From assembly GCA_030447315.1 (NCBI GenBank), contig JAUJPD010000001.1, positions 397,106 to 446,346 of the forward strand: DNA of 49,241 bases, read 5' to 3'. The translations under genes and the position numbers were made by a program. Each line of letters starts with the position of its first letter. Positions within the stretch are counted from its first letter, which is position 1. This document shows positions 1-8,529 of this stretch, in pieces. This stretch comes from Actinomycetota bacterium (GTDB lineage Bacteria; Actinomycetota; CADDZG01; WHSQ01). A model generated the notes under the pieces. It was given only the letters and a program-made list of their open reading frames with translations, did no database searches and was not told where the DNA came from.

Positions 1-3
1 TAG

Positions 4-94
4 CGGAGGCGGACGGGAATCGAACCCGCCCACCGGGATTAGCCGGCGCACCGGTTTTGAAGACCGGGAGGGACACCAGTCCCCTTTCGCCTCC
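4..94 (-). tRNA. selC: tRNA-Sec (selenocysteine, anticodon UCA)
   Basis: Read on the minus strand this folds as a long tRNA of 91 nt. The acceptor is GGAGGCG paired with CGCCTCC plus discriminator G. The D stem is GGGAC/GTCCC with a very short TGGT loop. The anticodon stem is CCGGT/ACCGG around loop CTTCAAA, giving anticodon TCA. A long variable arm with a CCGG pairing and a T loop TTCGATT follow. A UCA anticodon, long variable arm and compact D loop together are specific to tRNA-Sec. CCA is not encoded (the next three bases read CTA). This tRNA is charged by SelA and delivered to in-frame UGA by SelB, so selA/selB/selD and at least one selenoprotein gene are expected elsewhere. None is visible here. 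Confidence 0.93.
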
Positions 95-288
95 ACGCGT
101 TAGCCGAGCCAGAACCTGGAAGATGATAAGGGCTAGTCATAAAGGGTTGAGGGAATACCACCCGTATGGGCCATTGTTGTTCGTAATACGGACAAATACC
201 CTTAAACACGTTGGTAAGGCATCCGGAAGCGGCTGCCGATAAGAACAACAGATATACGCCGGATCTTCGCACGGGGGAGTGGAAGAAC

Positions 289-951
289 GTGGCTTCAGTT
301 TGGACGCAGCAAGAGACCCAGACGAGCGAGATGGAAGATCTCGACCTCGTTCAGGGCGTTCGTAACGGGGACGAGCGCTGTCTCGAGATCCTGCTGACCC
401 GCTACCGCAACTTCGCCCGCTCGAAGGCTCGTCAGTACTTCCTGGCCGGGTCGGACAAGGAAGATGTCGTTCAGGAAGGCATGATCGGGCTGTTCAAGGC
501 GATCCGCGACTTCGACCTCGCTCAGGAGACGCCCTTCCGGGCCTTCGCCGAGCTCTGCATCTCCCGACAGATCCTGACTGCGATCAAGACGGCTAACCGC
601 CAGAAGCACCAGCCTCTCAACTCGTCGATCTCGCTCGACGCTCCCGCCTACGGCGACGACCACAGCGATCGCTCGCTGGGAGACGACCTGGTCGCCTCCA
701 CCTCGACTGATCCGGTAGAGCTCGTCATCTCGGCACAAGAGATCGAAGCGATCCGGGACAACCTGAAGGACAACCTGACCGACCTCGAGGGCGACGTCTT
801 GCGCCTCTACATGGACGGCAAGTCCTACGAAGAGATCGCAGGGGCGCTGGGCAACCACGTGAAGTCGATCGACAACGCTCTTCAGCGCATCAAGCGCAAG
901 CTGCAGCGGCACATCGTGACCCGCAACGCCGACGAGGTCGCGGTTTCTTAA
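289..951 (+). CDS. sigH: RNA polymerase sigma factor, SigH/Spo0H type
   Basis: This is a 220-aa sigma-70 family factor. Region 2 (about residues 18-85) carries YRNFARSKARQYF and DVVQEGMIGLFKAIRDF. Region 3/4 carries ELCISRQILTAIKTANRQ and ends with the helix-turn-helix SYEEIAGALGNHVKSIDNAL. These strings closely match Bacillus SigH (Spo0H), the stationary-phase/pre-sporulation sigma factor, and its actinobacterial relatives. I chose GTG at 289 because GGGGGAG lies about ten bases upstream and the encoded start matches the usual ASVWTQ-type N-terminus; an ATG at 331 is the alternative. An upstream in-frame ATG at 211 would add an unlikely tail. The gene is intact. Its role is inferred from family; the regulon is unknown. 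It lies next to selC and a PAC2 gene, with no obvious operon partner in the phosphate genes. Confidence 0.9.
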   Translation: MASVWTQQETQTSEMEDLDLVQGVRNGDERCLEILLTRYRNFARSKARQYFLAGSDKEDVVQEGMIGLFKAIRDFDLAQETPFRAFAELCISRQILTAIKTANRQKHQPLNSSISLDAPAYGDDHSDRSLGDDLVASTSTDPVELVISAQEIEAIRDNLKDNLTDLEGDVLRLYMDGKSYEEIAGALGNHVKSIDNALQRIKRKLQRHIVTRNADEVAVS

Positions 952-990
952 CTCGCTCGGGTTGGGATGAGCCGCCGATAATCTGGGCGG

Positions 991-1875
991 ATGACCGACC
1001 CCGGCGCGATGCTCACGGAACATTCGCGGCCCTTGCTGCGCGACCCGATCCTCGTTGCTGCGTTCCGCGGCTGGAACGACGCAGGAGACGCGGCGTCCTA
1101 CGCGGCCGCGCATCTCGCCCGAGTGTGGTCGGCCACCAAGATCGCCTCGATCGATCCGGAGGAGTTCTACGACTTTCAAGCGGTTAGGCCCCAGGTCGAG
1201 CTTGTAGACGGTGTGACCAGAGTCATCCAATGGCCGGAGAACGAGTTCTCTGCCGCCCTCATCCCCGGAGCGCCTCACGATGTCATCGTGCTCGTAGGGA
1301 CCGAGCCGAACGTCCGTTGGAAGACCTTCACCGGACTGATCGTGGATATGGCCCGGCGCCACCAGGTCAAGCTGGCCATCACTCTGGGCGCCCTGCTCGC
1401 GGACGTTCCGCACTCTCGCCCGACGCCGGTCACCGGAACCGCAGGCAACGAAGCCTTGATCAAACGTCTTGACCTACAACGGTCCCGCTACGAAGGCCCG
1501 ACCGGCATCGTCGGAGTGCTGCACGACGCGTTCGCCGCGCAAGGCATCTCGTCCGCCAGCATCTGGGCCGCGGTGCCTCACTACCTGGCGGTGACCCCTA
1601 ACCCCAAAGCGGCCCTGGCCCTCGTGGACAAAGCCGTCGGCCTGATCGGCGCCCCCGCCGAGATAGACGATCTTCAGCGGGCGACGCTGAGTTACGAAGA
1701 ACGGGTATCGGAGATGGTCGCCACCGACGAAGATGTCCAGGCTTATGTGGAGCTTCTGGAGTCACGAGCAGACGAGAGGGCCGAAGAGAGCGAAAGCCTG
1801 CCGGAGCTGGCGTCCGGCGACGCTCTGGCGGCAGAGCTAGAGAAGTTCCTCAGGGAGCGCGACGAGCCGAGCTAG
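991..1875 (+). CDS. PAC2 family protein (proteasome-assembly-chaperone-like)
   Basis: A 294-aa soluble protein that begins with PILVAAFRGWNDAGDAA, the typical opening of the PAC2 family in actinobacteria. It continues with ATKIASIDPEEFYDFQAVRP and a central GALLADVPHSRP, also typical of the family. The C-terminus is acidic and helical. Archaeal and eukaryotic PAC2 members assist proteasome assembly; in actinobacteria the family is widespread but its substrate is not established, so no specific function is assigned. The gene starts 39 bp after sigH on the same strand and may be co-transcribed with it. It converges with the phoU operon. The reading frame is intact. Confidence 0.85.
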   Translation: MTDPGAMLTEHSRPLLRDPILVAAFRGWNDAGDAASYAAAHLARVWSATKIASIDPEEFYDFQAVRPQVELVDGVTRVIQWPENEFSAALIPGAPHDVIVLVGTEPNVRWKTFTGLIVDMARRHQVKLAITLGALLADVPHSRPTPVTGTAGNEALIKRLDLQRSRYEGPTGIVGVLHDAFAAQGISSASIWAAVPHYLAVTPNPKAALALVDKAVGLIGAPAEIDDLQRATLSYEERVSEMVATDEDVQAYVELLESRADERAEESESLPELASGDALAAELEKFLRERDEPS

Positions 1876-1891
1876 GCCTGCAGGCGTCGAT

Positions 1892-1916
1892 ACCCCCCCA
1901 CGGCTGGAGGGGTGGG
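1892..1916. terminator. weak hairpin between convergent genes
   Basis: A C-run (from 1893) can pair with the G-rich GGAGGGGTGGG around an ACGGCT loop, between the convergent PAC2 and phoU-side genes. There is no clear T tract and pairing is imperfect, so this is only a plausible bidirectional terminator. Confidence 0.3.
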
Positions 1917-1926
1917 AGACCTTGTT

Positions 1927-2235
1927 CTAGAGGCTGGGCCAGTCCCTCTTCTTTTCCTCTATGACCGGCCACTCGCTGGAGCTCTCCCGTGGGTCCGACA
2001 GCACGTCCCCCAGGTCCTTCTTGGAGCTGATATCCCCCGCTGCCGAGATCAGATCCTCCAATGACCCCCGAGGCTTTCCCTCCACGCGGATGCGGAGAGC
2101 GGCGAGCACATCCGCTTGTGGACCGGACAGACCGGGGCCCCGATCGATCTCGCCCAGCACCTCGGCCGCCCGTTGGATCAGTTTCCGGTCCTCTTTCAGC
2201 TGACGCCGGAGTCCCGCTACCTCGTCCTCGCTCAC
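1927..2235 (-). CDS. small protein translationally coupled to phoU, unknown function
   Basis: This 102-aa ORF is read from a GTG at 2235 that overlaps the phoU stop codon as GTGA, so it is probably translated by re-initiation after phoU. The first half (LRRQLKEDRKLIQRAAEVL) is strongly helical and charged and could form a coiled coil. The middle has ALRIRVEGKPRGSLEDLI and the C-terminus is acidic and ends KKRDWPSL. No signal peptide or membrane segment is visible and I do not recognise a family. Tight coupling suggests a role with PhoU in phosphate signalling, but that is inference. A longer in-frame reading upstream overlaps phoU in another frame and shows low-complexity Arg-rich sequence, so I reject it. 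Confidence 0.6.
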   Translation of the reverse strand: MSEDEVAGLRRQLKEDRKLIQRAAEVLGEIDRGPGLSGPQADVLAALRIRVEGKPRGSLEDLISAAGDISSKKDLGDVLSDPRESSSEWPVIEEKKRDWPSL

Positions 2236-2957
2236 TGCTCGGATGAACCCCTTCCGTTGCCCGCGTACGGATGCTCGAGCTCTAGCTCCGGGTGCGACGC
2301 GTCGGTGAACTCGCGGAACACACCGGTGACCATGAACGAGATCTGCTCGCCCACGTCGACCGCGTGGTCGCCGAAACGCTCCAGATACCGAGCCACCAGG
2401 ACGAGCTTCGTGGCCCATTCGAAGGCCTCTTCATCACCCGCGTATGTCTTGAGGTCGCCCAGCATCCCCCGGTTGAGCCGGTCCAGCACCGAGTCCTTGG
2501 GAGGCAGCTGCTGGGCCAGCTCGTCGCTGCGCTGAGCGAACGCCGACAAGGCCAGGTCGATCATCTCTGCCGCCCGGGCACCCATCTCGTTCAGGCGATC
2601 CATCAGGGGCGAGTCGTGAGGATAGGGGTGCCGGTTCAAGACGAACTTGGCGATGTTCACGCAGAGGTCACCCATCCTCTCCACGTGCATGTTCGAGTGA
2701 AGGATGGCGCTCACCAGCCTGAGGTCGCCTGCTACCGGCGCCTGCAAAGCCAGCAGGTTCAGGACCCTGGCCTGCGTCGCCAGGTAGACGTCATCGACGG
2801 AGTCGTCGCCGTCGATCACCTCTTGGGCCAGTTGATCGTCGCGGTCATTGAGCGCCTTCATCACGCGTTCGAGCTGCTGGCGCACCAGCCGTCCCTCCGC
2901 CAGCAGCCGGCTTTCGGCGGCTTCTAGCTCGTCGTGGAAGCTGGTTCGAACCATCAC
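2232..2957 (-). CDS. phoU: phosphate signalling protein PhoU (copy 1)
   Basis: A 241-aa all-helical cytoplasmic protein. The N-terminus RTSFHDELEAAESRLL is the standard PhoU opening. The two metal-binding signatures, one per three-helix bundle, are visible as HVERMGDLCVNIAKF and YLERFGDHAVDVGEQ. PhoU links the state of the Pst transporter to the PhoR kinase and restrains the Pho regulon when phosphate is sufficient. The gene is divergent from phoR, sharing a 158-bp promoter region with Pho-box-like repeats on its side. A second phoU lies at 5006-5617, next to pstB. Start ATG at 2957 (a second ATG follows directly). The frame is intact. Confidence 0.93.
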   Translation of the reverse strand: MMVRTSFHDELEAAESRLLAEGRLVRQQLERVMKALNDRDDQLAQEVIDGDDSVDDVYLATQARVLNLLALQAPVAGDLRLVSAILHSNMHVERMGDLCVNIAKFVLNRHPYPHDSPLMDRLNEMGARAAEMIDLALSAFAQRSDELAQQLPPKDSVLDRLNRGMLGDLKTYAGDEEAFEWATKLVLVARYLERFGDHAVDVGEQISFMVTGVFREFTDASHPELELEHPYAGNGRGSSEQ

Positions 2958-2984
2958 TGAACCCTACCTCCGCTCCCTGGACAG

Positions 2985-3017
2985 AAACGTTCGAATGAGA
3001 GATGAAATCGGTGTGAA
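2985..3017 (-). promoter_or_regulatory. Pho-box-like triple repeat upstream of phoU
   Basis: On the minus strand three consecutive 11-nt units begin TTCA (3017), TTCA (3006) and TTCG (2995). Eleven-nucleotide-spaced direct repeats with a TTCA-type core are the signature of PhoB/PhoP/RegX3 binding sites in actinobacteria. The block sits about 30-60 bp upstream of the phoU start codon, a suitable place for activation by the RegX3 protein encoded at 4296. Confidence 0.6.
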
Positions 3018-3115
3018 CATTGCCGGAAATGTGGCTCTCAACAGGGCAAGGAGCAGAGATAGCAAGGGGGTGCCCACTAGGATTCTCTGGAGAATGAGGC
3101 GGATGTGAACGCAGC

Positions 3116-4276
3116 GTGACCGAGATCGCCTTGCTGGCCCTGGGCCTTGCCATCGGCTTGACCATCGGGTTCCTCTTGTTCCGCAGGGGCCAAGCGCACG
3201 GCCCCCCCACCTCGCTTCGCGCCAGCGAGCCCAGCGACGCACCTTCGGTCACGCCGGAGCCGTGGGCGCTGCTCGATCAGATCTGTGAGGGCGTCCTGCT
3301 GCTGGACGACCGCCTGCGTCCCATCCTCGCCAACGCCGCCGCCGGGCGGATCCTCGGGCTCCAGGGCACAGACCTACCGGCCAGGCTCCCGTCGGAAGAG
3401 GTGGTGGTGGTCGCCCGAAGCGCTCTGGAGGATGGCACCGAGGTCGAGGAGCTGCTGACGCTCTGGTACCCGACTCGCTCCAGGATCAAAGCCCGGGCCA
3501 TGCCGCTGGGGGCCGGCAACAACGTGCTCTTGATCCTGCAAGACGTGACCGAGGAATCGCTCTCCCAGCAGATCCGGCGCGAATTCGTCGCGCACGCATC
3601 ACACGAGCTGAAAACACCGGTCGCGAGCCTGCAGGTCCTGGCCGAAGCCGTGCACCAAGCGGCTGAGGACGATCCCGCTGCTGTGGGCCGCTTCTCACAC
3701 AAGATGGTTACAGAGGCAACCCGGCTGGGGCGCCTGATCAGCGACCTGTTGGATCTCTCGAAGCTGGAGGACCCCGCGAGGATCCCGGACGAGCCCGCCG
3801 ACGTGTCCGAGATCGCTCGCTCGGAAGTCGCCCAGGCGCGAACGCTCGCCGACGCGAAGCATATGGAGATCAAAACCTCCATCGAAACCGACGTATGGGT
3901 GCTTGGAGATGAGCAGCAACTGGGCCTGATGATCCGCAACCTTCTCGAGAACGCGGTCCGCTACACCCCCGAGAGAGGTCGCCTCTCGATCGAGGTGGGC
4001 ATCGTCGCCGGCAGTGCCGTCCTCAGCGTCTCGGATGACGGCATAGGCATCCCCCTCGAAGCTCAAGGAAGGATCTTCGAGCGTTTCTACCGTGTCGACA
4101 GGGCGAGGAGCCGCGACCGCGGTGGAACGGGCCTCGGACTGGCGATCGTCAAGCACGTTGCCGAGCTACACGGTGGAGACGTCAGTCTGCGAAGTCAGCT
4201 CGGTGAGGGGTCGACTTTCACGATCCGGATCCCTGCCCTTCCACAACAACCAGAAGCCGAATCGATAGCGGGATGA
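3116..4276 (+). CDS. phoR: phosphate-sensing histidine kinase PhoR/SenX3
   Basis: This 386-aa kinase has one N-terminal membrane helix (residues 3-22) and a PAS-like domain (about 50-145, DQICEGVLLLDDRLRPI). HisKA follows with phospho-acceptor His163 in ASHELKTP. The ATPase domain has an N box at LLENAVRYTP (Asn279), the G1 box DDGIGIP (from Asp307) and the G2 box GTGLGLAIV (337-345). A single TM helix with a PAS domain and no large extracellular sensor is the PhoR/SenX3 layout, in which phosphate status is read through Pst and PhoU. It starts at GTG 3116, is divergent from phoU, and is followed 19 bp later by its response regulator. The frame is intact. Confidence 0.93.
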   Translation: MTEIALLALGLAIGLTIGFLLFRRGQAHGPPTSLRASEPSDAPSVTPEPWALLDQICEGVLLLDDRLRPILANAAAGRILGLQGTDLPARLPSEEVVVVARSALEDGTEVEELLTLWYPTRSRIKARAMPLGAGNNVLLILQDVTEESLSQQIRREFVAHASHELKTPVASLQVLAEAVHQAAEDDPAAVGRFSHKMVTEATRLGRLISDLLDLSKLEDPARIPDEPADVSEIARSEVAQARTLADAKHMEIKTSIETDVWVLGDEQQLGLMIRNLLENAVRYTPERGRLSIEVGIVAGSAVLSVSDDGIGIPLEAQGRIFERFYRVDRARSRDRGGTGLGLAIVKHVAELHGGDVSLRSQLGEGSTFTIRIPALPQQPEAESIAG

Positions 4277-4295
4277 TCGAGACAAGGAGCCGTGG

Positions 4296-4976
4296 GTGTC
4301 CAAGCTGCTGCTGATCGAGGACGAAGAGAGCTTCGGCGAGGCGCTCGAGTACCAGTTGCAGAGAGAGGGGTACCAGGTCGAGCGTGTGATGGATGGGGCG
4401 GCAGGACTCGAGAAGTTCAAGACCGATGGCGCCGATCTCGTCTTGTTGGATCTGATGCTTCCCGGGATGGGAGGCGAGGAGGTTTGCAAGGAGATCCGAC
4501 GTTCATCGAACGTGCCCATCATCATGCTGACGGCGAAGGACGCCGAATTCGACAAGGTCCTCGGACTCGAGTTGGGTGCGGACGACTACGTCACGAAACC
4601 GTTCAGCGCGCGCGAGTTGCTGGCCCGGGTCAAGGCCGTCCTCCGCCGGACCTCCGGGATCTCAGCAGAGGGCGACGGGGTGCTGGAGGCCGGCGGAGTC
4701 AGGCTGGATGCCGACCGTTTCGAGGTGACCGTGCGAGGAGAGCACGTGCACCTACCCCGCAAAGAATTCGAGTTGCTGGAGCTCCTCATGGAGAACGCCG
4801 GTCGCGTGCTTAGCCGGGACACCTTGATCGACCGGATCTGGGGATCTGACTATTTCGGCGACTCCCGCACCCTCGACGTCCACATCAAGAGATTGCGCGC
4901 CAAATGCGAAGAGACGCCGCACGAACCCGCCCACCTGATCACGATCAGAGGCTTGGGCTACAAGTTCGTCCCCTGA
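4296..4976 (+). CDS. regX3: phosphate response regulator, PhoB/RegX3 type
   Basis: A 226-aa OmpR/PhoB-class regulator. The receiver domain has the acidic pocket IEDEE (residues 7-11), phospho-acceptor Asp52 in LDLMLPGMGG, switch Thr79 and Lys101 in KPFSARELLARV. The C-terminal winged helix has LPRKEFELLELLMENAG, the recognition helix region SRTLDVHIKRLR and the final RGLGYKF wing. It starts at GTG 4296, 19 bp after phoR, so the two form a co-transcribed pair. It is the expected binder of the TTCA repeats found at 2985, 9720, 9972 and 14587. The order kinase-then-regulator matches mycobacterial senX3-regX3. Confidence 0.93.
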   Translation: MSKLLLIEDEESFGEALEYQLQREGYQVERVMDGAAGLEKFKTDGADLVLLDLMLPGMGGEEVCKEIRRSSNVPIIMLTAKDAEFDKVLGLELGADDYVTKPFSARELLARVKAVLRRTSGISAEGDGVLEAGGVRLDADRFEVTVRGEHVHLPRKEFELLELLMENAGRVLSRDTLIDRIWGSDYFGDSRTLDVHIKRLRAKCEETPHEPAHLITIRGLGYKFVP

Positions 4977-5005
4977 GGCGGCTTGGGGTGGGTTGGCGGG
5001 TCGGT

Positions 5006-5617
5006 CTAAGGCCCGATCTCCTTGGAGAGAGACTCAGAGCTCCCCGTCAACAGGTAGCGGATCCGCTCGCCGATCATCACGGAATGATCAGCGATCCGCT
5101 CCAGAGCCCGCCCCGCAGACAACGTCTGGATTGCAACATGAACCGCATCCGGGCCCTGCAAGCGCAAGAGCGCCTGCATCAGAGAGGTGTTGCACCCATC
5201 CATCGACTCGTCCCTCGTCTCCAACGTCTTCGCCAGGTTCAGGTCTTGCGTGGACCATGCCTGCGCGGCGAGTCGGAACAGCTGCCGGGCCTCTAACGTC
5301 ATCCGGCGCAGGATCTCGAACGTCTCCACGTGTGAGGCCAAGAGGTGGTGCTCGGGGGCCAGCTTGACGATCCGCAGGCATAGATCGCCGGTTCTCTCGA
5401 GGTCGCTCAAGATGCGCACGACCGAAACGATCAACCGCAGATCCGAGGCGACGGGGCTCTGCCGGGCGAGCAGGTCGTAGCAACGCTCGGTGAGAGAAAC
5501 CAGCATGGCGTCGATCGCATCGTCTCCTGCGATCACCCGTTCGGCTAGATCGAGGTCGCCCGTCAGGAGCACCTCAGAGGCTTGCTCCAGGGCCTCGTCG
5601 ACCTTCAATGCCATCAT
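5006..5617 (-). CDS. phoU: phosphate signalling protein PhoU (copy 2)
   Basis: A 203-aa PhoU paralogue of copy 1. The paired motifs are present as DLERTGDLCLRIVKL and ALERIADHSVMIGER. It lies directly downstream of pstB as the last gene of pstSCAB-phoU, the classical position, and converges with regX3. The annotated ATG (5617) makes it short at the N-terminus. The same frame stays open upstream and encodes PLRSSFSLELDQLKLQVE, which looks like the missing first PhoU helix, but no good start codon is seen before the pstB stop. A start-codon loss or base error there is likely. Two PhoU proteins in one locus suggest divided roles, one tied to transport and one to the kinase. Confidence 0.9.
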   Translation of the reverse strand: MMALKVDEALEQASEVLLTGDLDLAERVIAGDDAIDAMLVSLTERCYDLLARQSPVASDLRLIVSVVRILSDLERTGDLCLRIVKLAPEHHLLASHVETFEILRRMTLEARQLFRLAAQAWSTQDLNLAKTLETRDESMDGCNTSLMQALLRLQGPDAVHVAIQTLSAGRALERIADHSVMIGERIRYLLTGSSESLSKEIGP

Positions 5618-5684
5618 CTCGACCTGGAGCTTCAGCTGATCGAGCTCCAGCGAAAAGCTGGAGCGGAGTGGCTGCGGTACCTGG

Positions 5685-6586
5685 CTAGCCGAACCGTCCG
5701 GTGACGTAGTTCTCAGTCCTCTCCTCAGTGGGATTGGTGAAGATCCGCTCGGTCTTGTCGTATTCGACCAGGACCCCCGTACGCCGATCCTGCTCCTCGT
5801 TCACCTCGGCCGTGAAGAAAGCCGTCATGTCACTGACGCGGGCCGCCTGCTGCATGTTGTGGGTCACGATGACGATGGAGTAGTCGCTCTTCAGGTCCTG
5901 CATCAGGTCTTCGATACGACCCGTCGCGATCGGGTCGAGGGCCGAGCAGGGTTCATCCATCAGGATGACATCGGGTTGCACCGCCACGCAACGCGCGATG
6001 CAGAGACGCTGTTGCTGGCCGCCGGACAAAGACCAGGCCGACTCCTTCAACCGGTCTTTCACCTCGTCCCACAGGGCAGCCTTCTGAAGCGAGCGCTCGA
6101 CCAACTCGTCCATGTCACCTTTGAACCCGGCGATCTTCGGGCCGAAGGCGATGTTGTCGTAGATCGACTTCGGAAAGGGGTTCGGCTTCTGGAAGACCAT
6201 GCCGATGCGCCGACGGACCTCGACCGGATCGACCTTGGACGAATACAGATCGACGCCATGGTAATGAACCTGGCCCTCGATGCGCGCAGTCTCCACCAGG
6301 TCGTTCATCCGGTTGAGCAGCGGAGCACGGTTGTCTTGCCGCAACCTGAAGGACCGATCAGGGCGGTGATGTTGTTCTCGAACACCGTCAGCTCCACGTT
6401 GCGAACGGCGCGGAAACTGCCGTAATAGACGGAGAGGTCGGCCAGCTCGAAGACGGAACCGCGTTGGCCGACGTTGGAGCTCTCTTCCTGCTGAAACTCG
6501 AGACGCATACCTGGCCAAGTATCGCTCGCCGTCGGCGAAGCGGCCGAGCGTGTATCCATCATCTCCATCTCACCACTTTCGCTCAT
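5685..6586 (-). CDS. pstB: phosphate ABC transporter ATP-binding protein PstB (frameshifted)
   Basis: PstB energises high-affinity phosphate import. The N-terminal part, in one frame, has [19 protein letters not shown] and Walker [10 protein letters not shown]. The remainder, in another frame, has [14 protein letters not shown], the Q loop VFQKPNPFP, the signature SLSGGQQQR, Walker [14 protein letters not shown] and the switch histidine in IVTHNM. The break falls near 6318, where Walker A should run on into CLNRMND; restoring one C repairs it. All catalytic motifs are therefore present and a sequencing indel is more likely than a pseudogene. ATG 6586 overlaps the end of pstA; ATG 6568 is an equally good start. 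Order on the minus strand is pstS-pstC-pstA-pstB-phoU. Confidence 0.9.
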
Positions 6587-7499
6587 ATCGATTTCGCAGG
6601 TAGATCGCTATCGCGTTGGCGCTCAAGATCAGCGCGAGCAGAACGATGATCGCGGCCGGCATTGGCCCGAAAAGCGGTACTCGGCAGCCCGGAGTACTGG
6701 AACACGATCGTGGGCAGCGTCGTGAACGGGTCGTAGAGCTGCTGATAGATGCTGGCCCCACCGATCGCGAGGAAGCCTGTCACGGCCCCCACCAGAAGGA
6801 TGGGGGCCGTCTCTCGAGGGGCGCGAGCAAGCGACAGAACGATGCCGGTCAGGATCCCCGGGGCGGCCGAGGGCAGGACGTGGTAACGGATCACTTCCCA
6901 CCTCGTGGCGCCCACCCCGAAGCCGGCTTCGCGGATGCTGTGGGGGACGGCGCGCAGCGCCTCGGAGGCGGTGATGATCACGATCGGGAGAACGAGCACA
7001 GCCAGCGTCAGGCCGCCCGCGATCATCGTCTTGCCTCCCGTCACACGGCGCATCAGCTCGACGAAGATTGCAAGCCCGAGGAGGCCATACACGATCGACG
7101 GGACCCCGCGAGGTTGCGGATGTTCACTGTGATGAAACGTGAAAAGCCGTTCCGGGCGCGTACTCCTCGAGATAGACCGCAGCTGCCACCCCCAGGGGTA
7201 TCGCCACGAGCAACACCGTTACCAACATGACGGCAGAGCCGATCAGACCTTGTTTGACGCCGGCGCCCTCGGCGTTGAACGACGAGATCCCGGAGGTCAA
7301 GAAACCGGTCCCCGCGCGGACAGGACACCTATGCCTCCTCGCACCACGTCGAAGAGGAGGACCATGAGGATCAGGAGAGAGGCGAACAACGCCAGCAGCA
7401 ACAGCGCGTGGAACGCCCACTCCTTCGGATCGAACCTGCGACCGGCCAGGCTCTGGCGTACGACATCTTGGGCGGAAAGGGCCGGGAGGTAGAGCTCAT
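6570..7499 (-). CDS. pstA: phosphate ABC transporter permease PstA (frameshifted)
   Basis: An inner-membrane permease of the Pst importer, split over several frames. In order: a first membrane helix ([18 protein letters not shown]); [18 protein letters not shown]; a second helix with [18 protein letters not shown]; the conserved [26 protein letters not shown]; and the cytoplasmic EAA-type loop [19 protein letters not shown]. After [15 protein letters not shown] the last helix, [21 protein letters not shown], is in yet another frame. At least four single-base shifts separate these. ATG at 7499 overlaps the pstC stop by one base (TAATG), showing coupling. Nothing conserved is missing, so an assembly indel explanation is preferred. 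Confidence 0.85.
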
Positions 7500-8438
7500 T
7501 AGTAGCGCTGCCGGACGCGGCGTACGAAGCGCTCGCTCATGACGTTCAGCACCAGGGTGAAGAAGAAGAGGAGAAGCCCGACGAAGAACAAGCTCTCGAA
7601 AGTGTTCTCCGCCCCCTTCACCTGGTCGCTGCCGATGGCAAGCGCGGTCATGGCTGCGGTCATGGTCTGACCTGGTTCCGTCGGGTCGAAGGTGAGGGAC
7701 GACCCTCCGCTGGCCCCAGCCGCTATCGCCACAACCATGGTCTCTCCGATGGCCCGGGACAGTCCGATGATCAGAGATGCAACTATGCCCGAGACCGCAG
7801 CGGGAAAGACGACGCTCGTCGTGGTGGACCGCTTGCGAGCGCCGAGGCCGTACGAGGCCTCACGCGCAGGGGACGAGGGAACCGAGGTCATCGCGTCTTC
7901 GGAGATCGACGCCACCAAAGGGGTCACCAAGATGCCGACGCCGATGCCGGCAGCCATCATGTTGAAGAAGGAGGCGCCCGGAAGGAATCGCTGCACGATC
8001 TCCGGGCTTATGAACGTCAGAGCGAAGAATCCGATGACGACACTGGGGATGCCGGCGAGGATCTCCAGGATCGCTTGAGCGTGCGTCGCACCCTCGGCTT
8101 GGCGTATTCCGAGAGATAGATGGCGGCGCCCAGGCCGAGGGGGTGGCGACCAGCATCGCTATACCGGCGATCACCAGTGTTCCTACGATGATCGTCCTCA
8201 GGTCGTACAAGCCTCGACGAGGGAACCAGCCCGACGACCACAAGGCTCCCAGATCCACCGAGGTGATGTAAGCGAAAGCTCGCCCTACGAGAGACAGGAT
8301 GATCGCCGCGCTGATCACGACCGACAGGATCGCGGCTCCCTTGAAGACAGTGCGCACGATCTTCTCGCGGCGGTGGCGCGCCCGATTGCCGGTCAGATCC
8401 CCGACAACGGTCACTCCATCTACACCTGCGTGTTGCAT
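7499..8438 (-). CDS. pstC: phosphate ABC transporter permease PstC (frameshifted)
   Basis: The partner permease of PstA. The N-terminal segment has KIVRTVFKGAAILSVVIS as a first helix and DLGALWSSGWFP. The frame then shifts near LVATPLGLGAAIYLSEYA, and ILEILAGIPSVVIGFFALTF follows in another frame. The C-terminal part is uninterrupted, with FFNMMAAGIGVGILV, the EAA loop SPAREASYGLGARK, LSRAIGETMVVAIAAG and a last helix ending SERFVRRVRQRY. Start ATG 8438 (TTG 8441 possible). The gene sits between a hairpin after pstS and an overlapping pstA start. The broken frames look like base errors since all PstC landmarks are present. Confidence 0.87.
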
Positions 8439-8502
8439 CAAGCGAACCTAGCCTTTCTGAAGGAACGATCTGCATCGAATCAGGCGACTCCGGCAACCAA
8501 AC

Positions 8503-8528
8503 GGAGCGGAGACCACAGTCTCCGCTCC
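8503..8528 (-). terminator. strong hairpin between pstS and pstC
   Basis: A perfect 11-bp stem (GGAGCGGAGAC with GTCTCCGCTCC) and a 4-nt loop, without a T tract, lies in the pstS-pstC gap on the transcribed strand. In pst operons such hairpins act as partial terminators or 3-prime stabilisers that let pstS mRNA exceed the rest. That role here is inferred from position. Confidence 0.55.
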
Positions 8529-8529
8529 G

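Noticed and set aside
295-1413. Long minus-strand ORF of 372 codons opposite sigH and the PAC2 gene
   Set aside because: It is the antisense shadow of two clear plus-strand genes; its translation is Arg/Val/Asp-rich with no family features.
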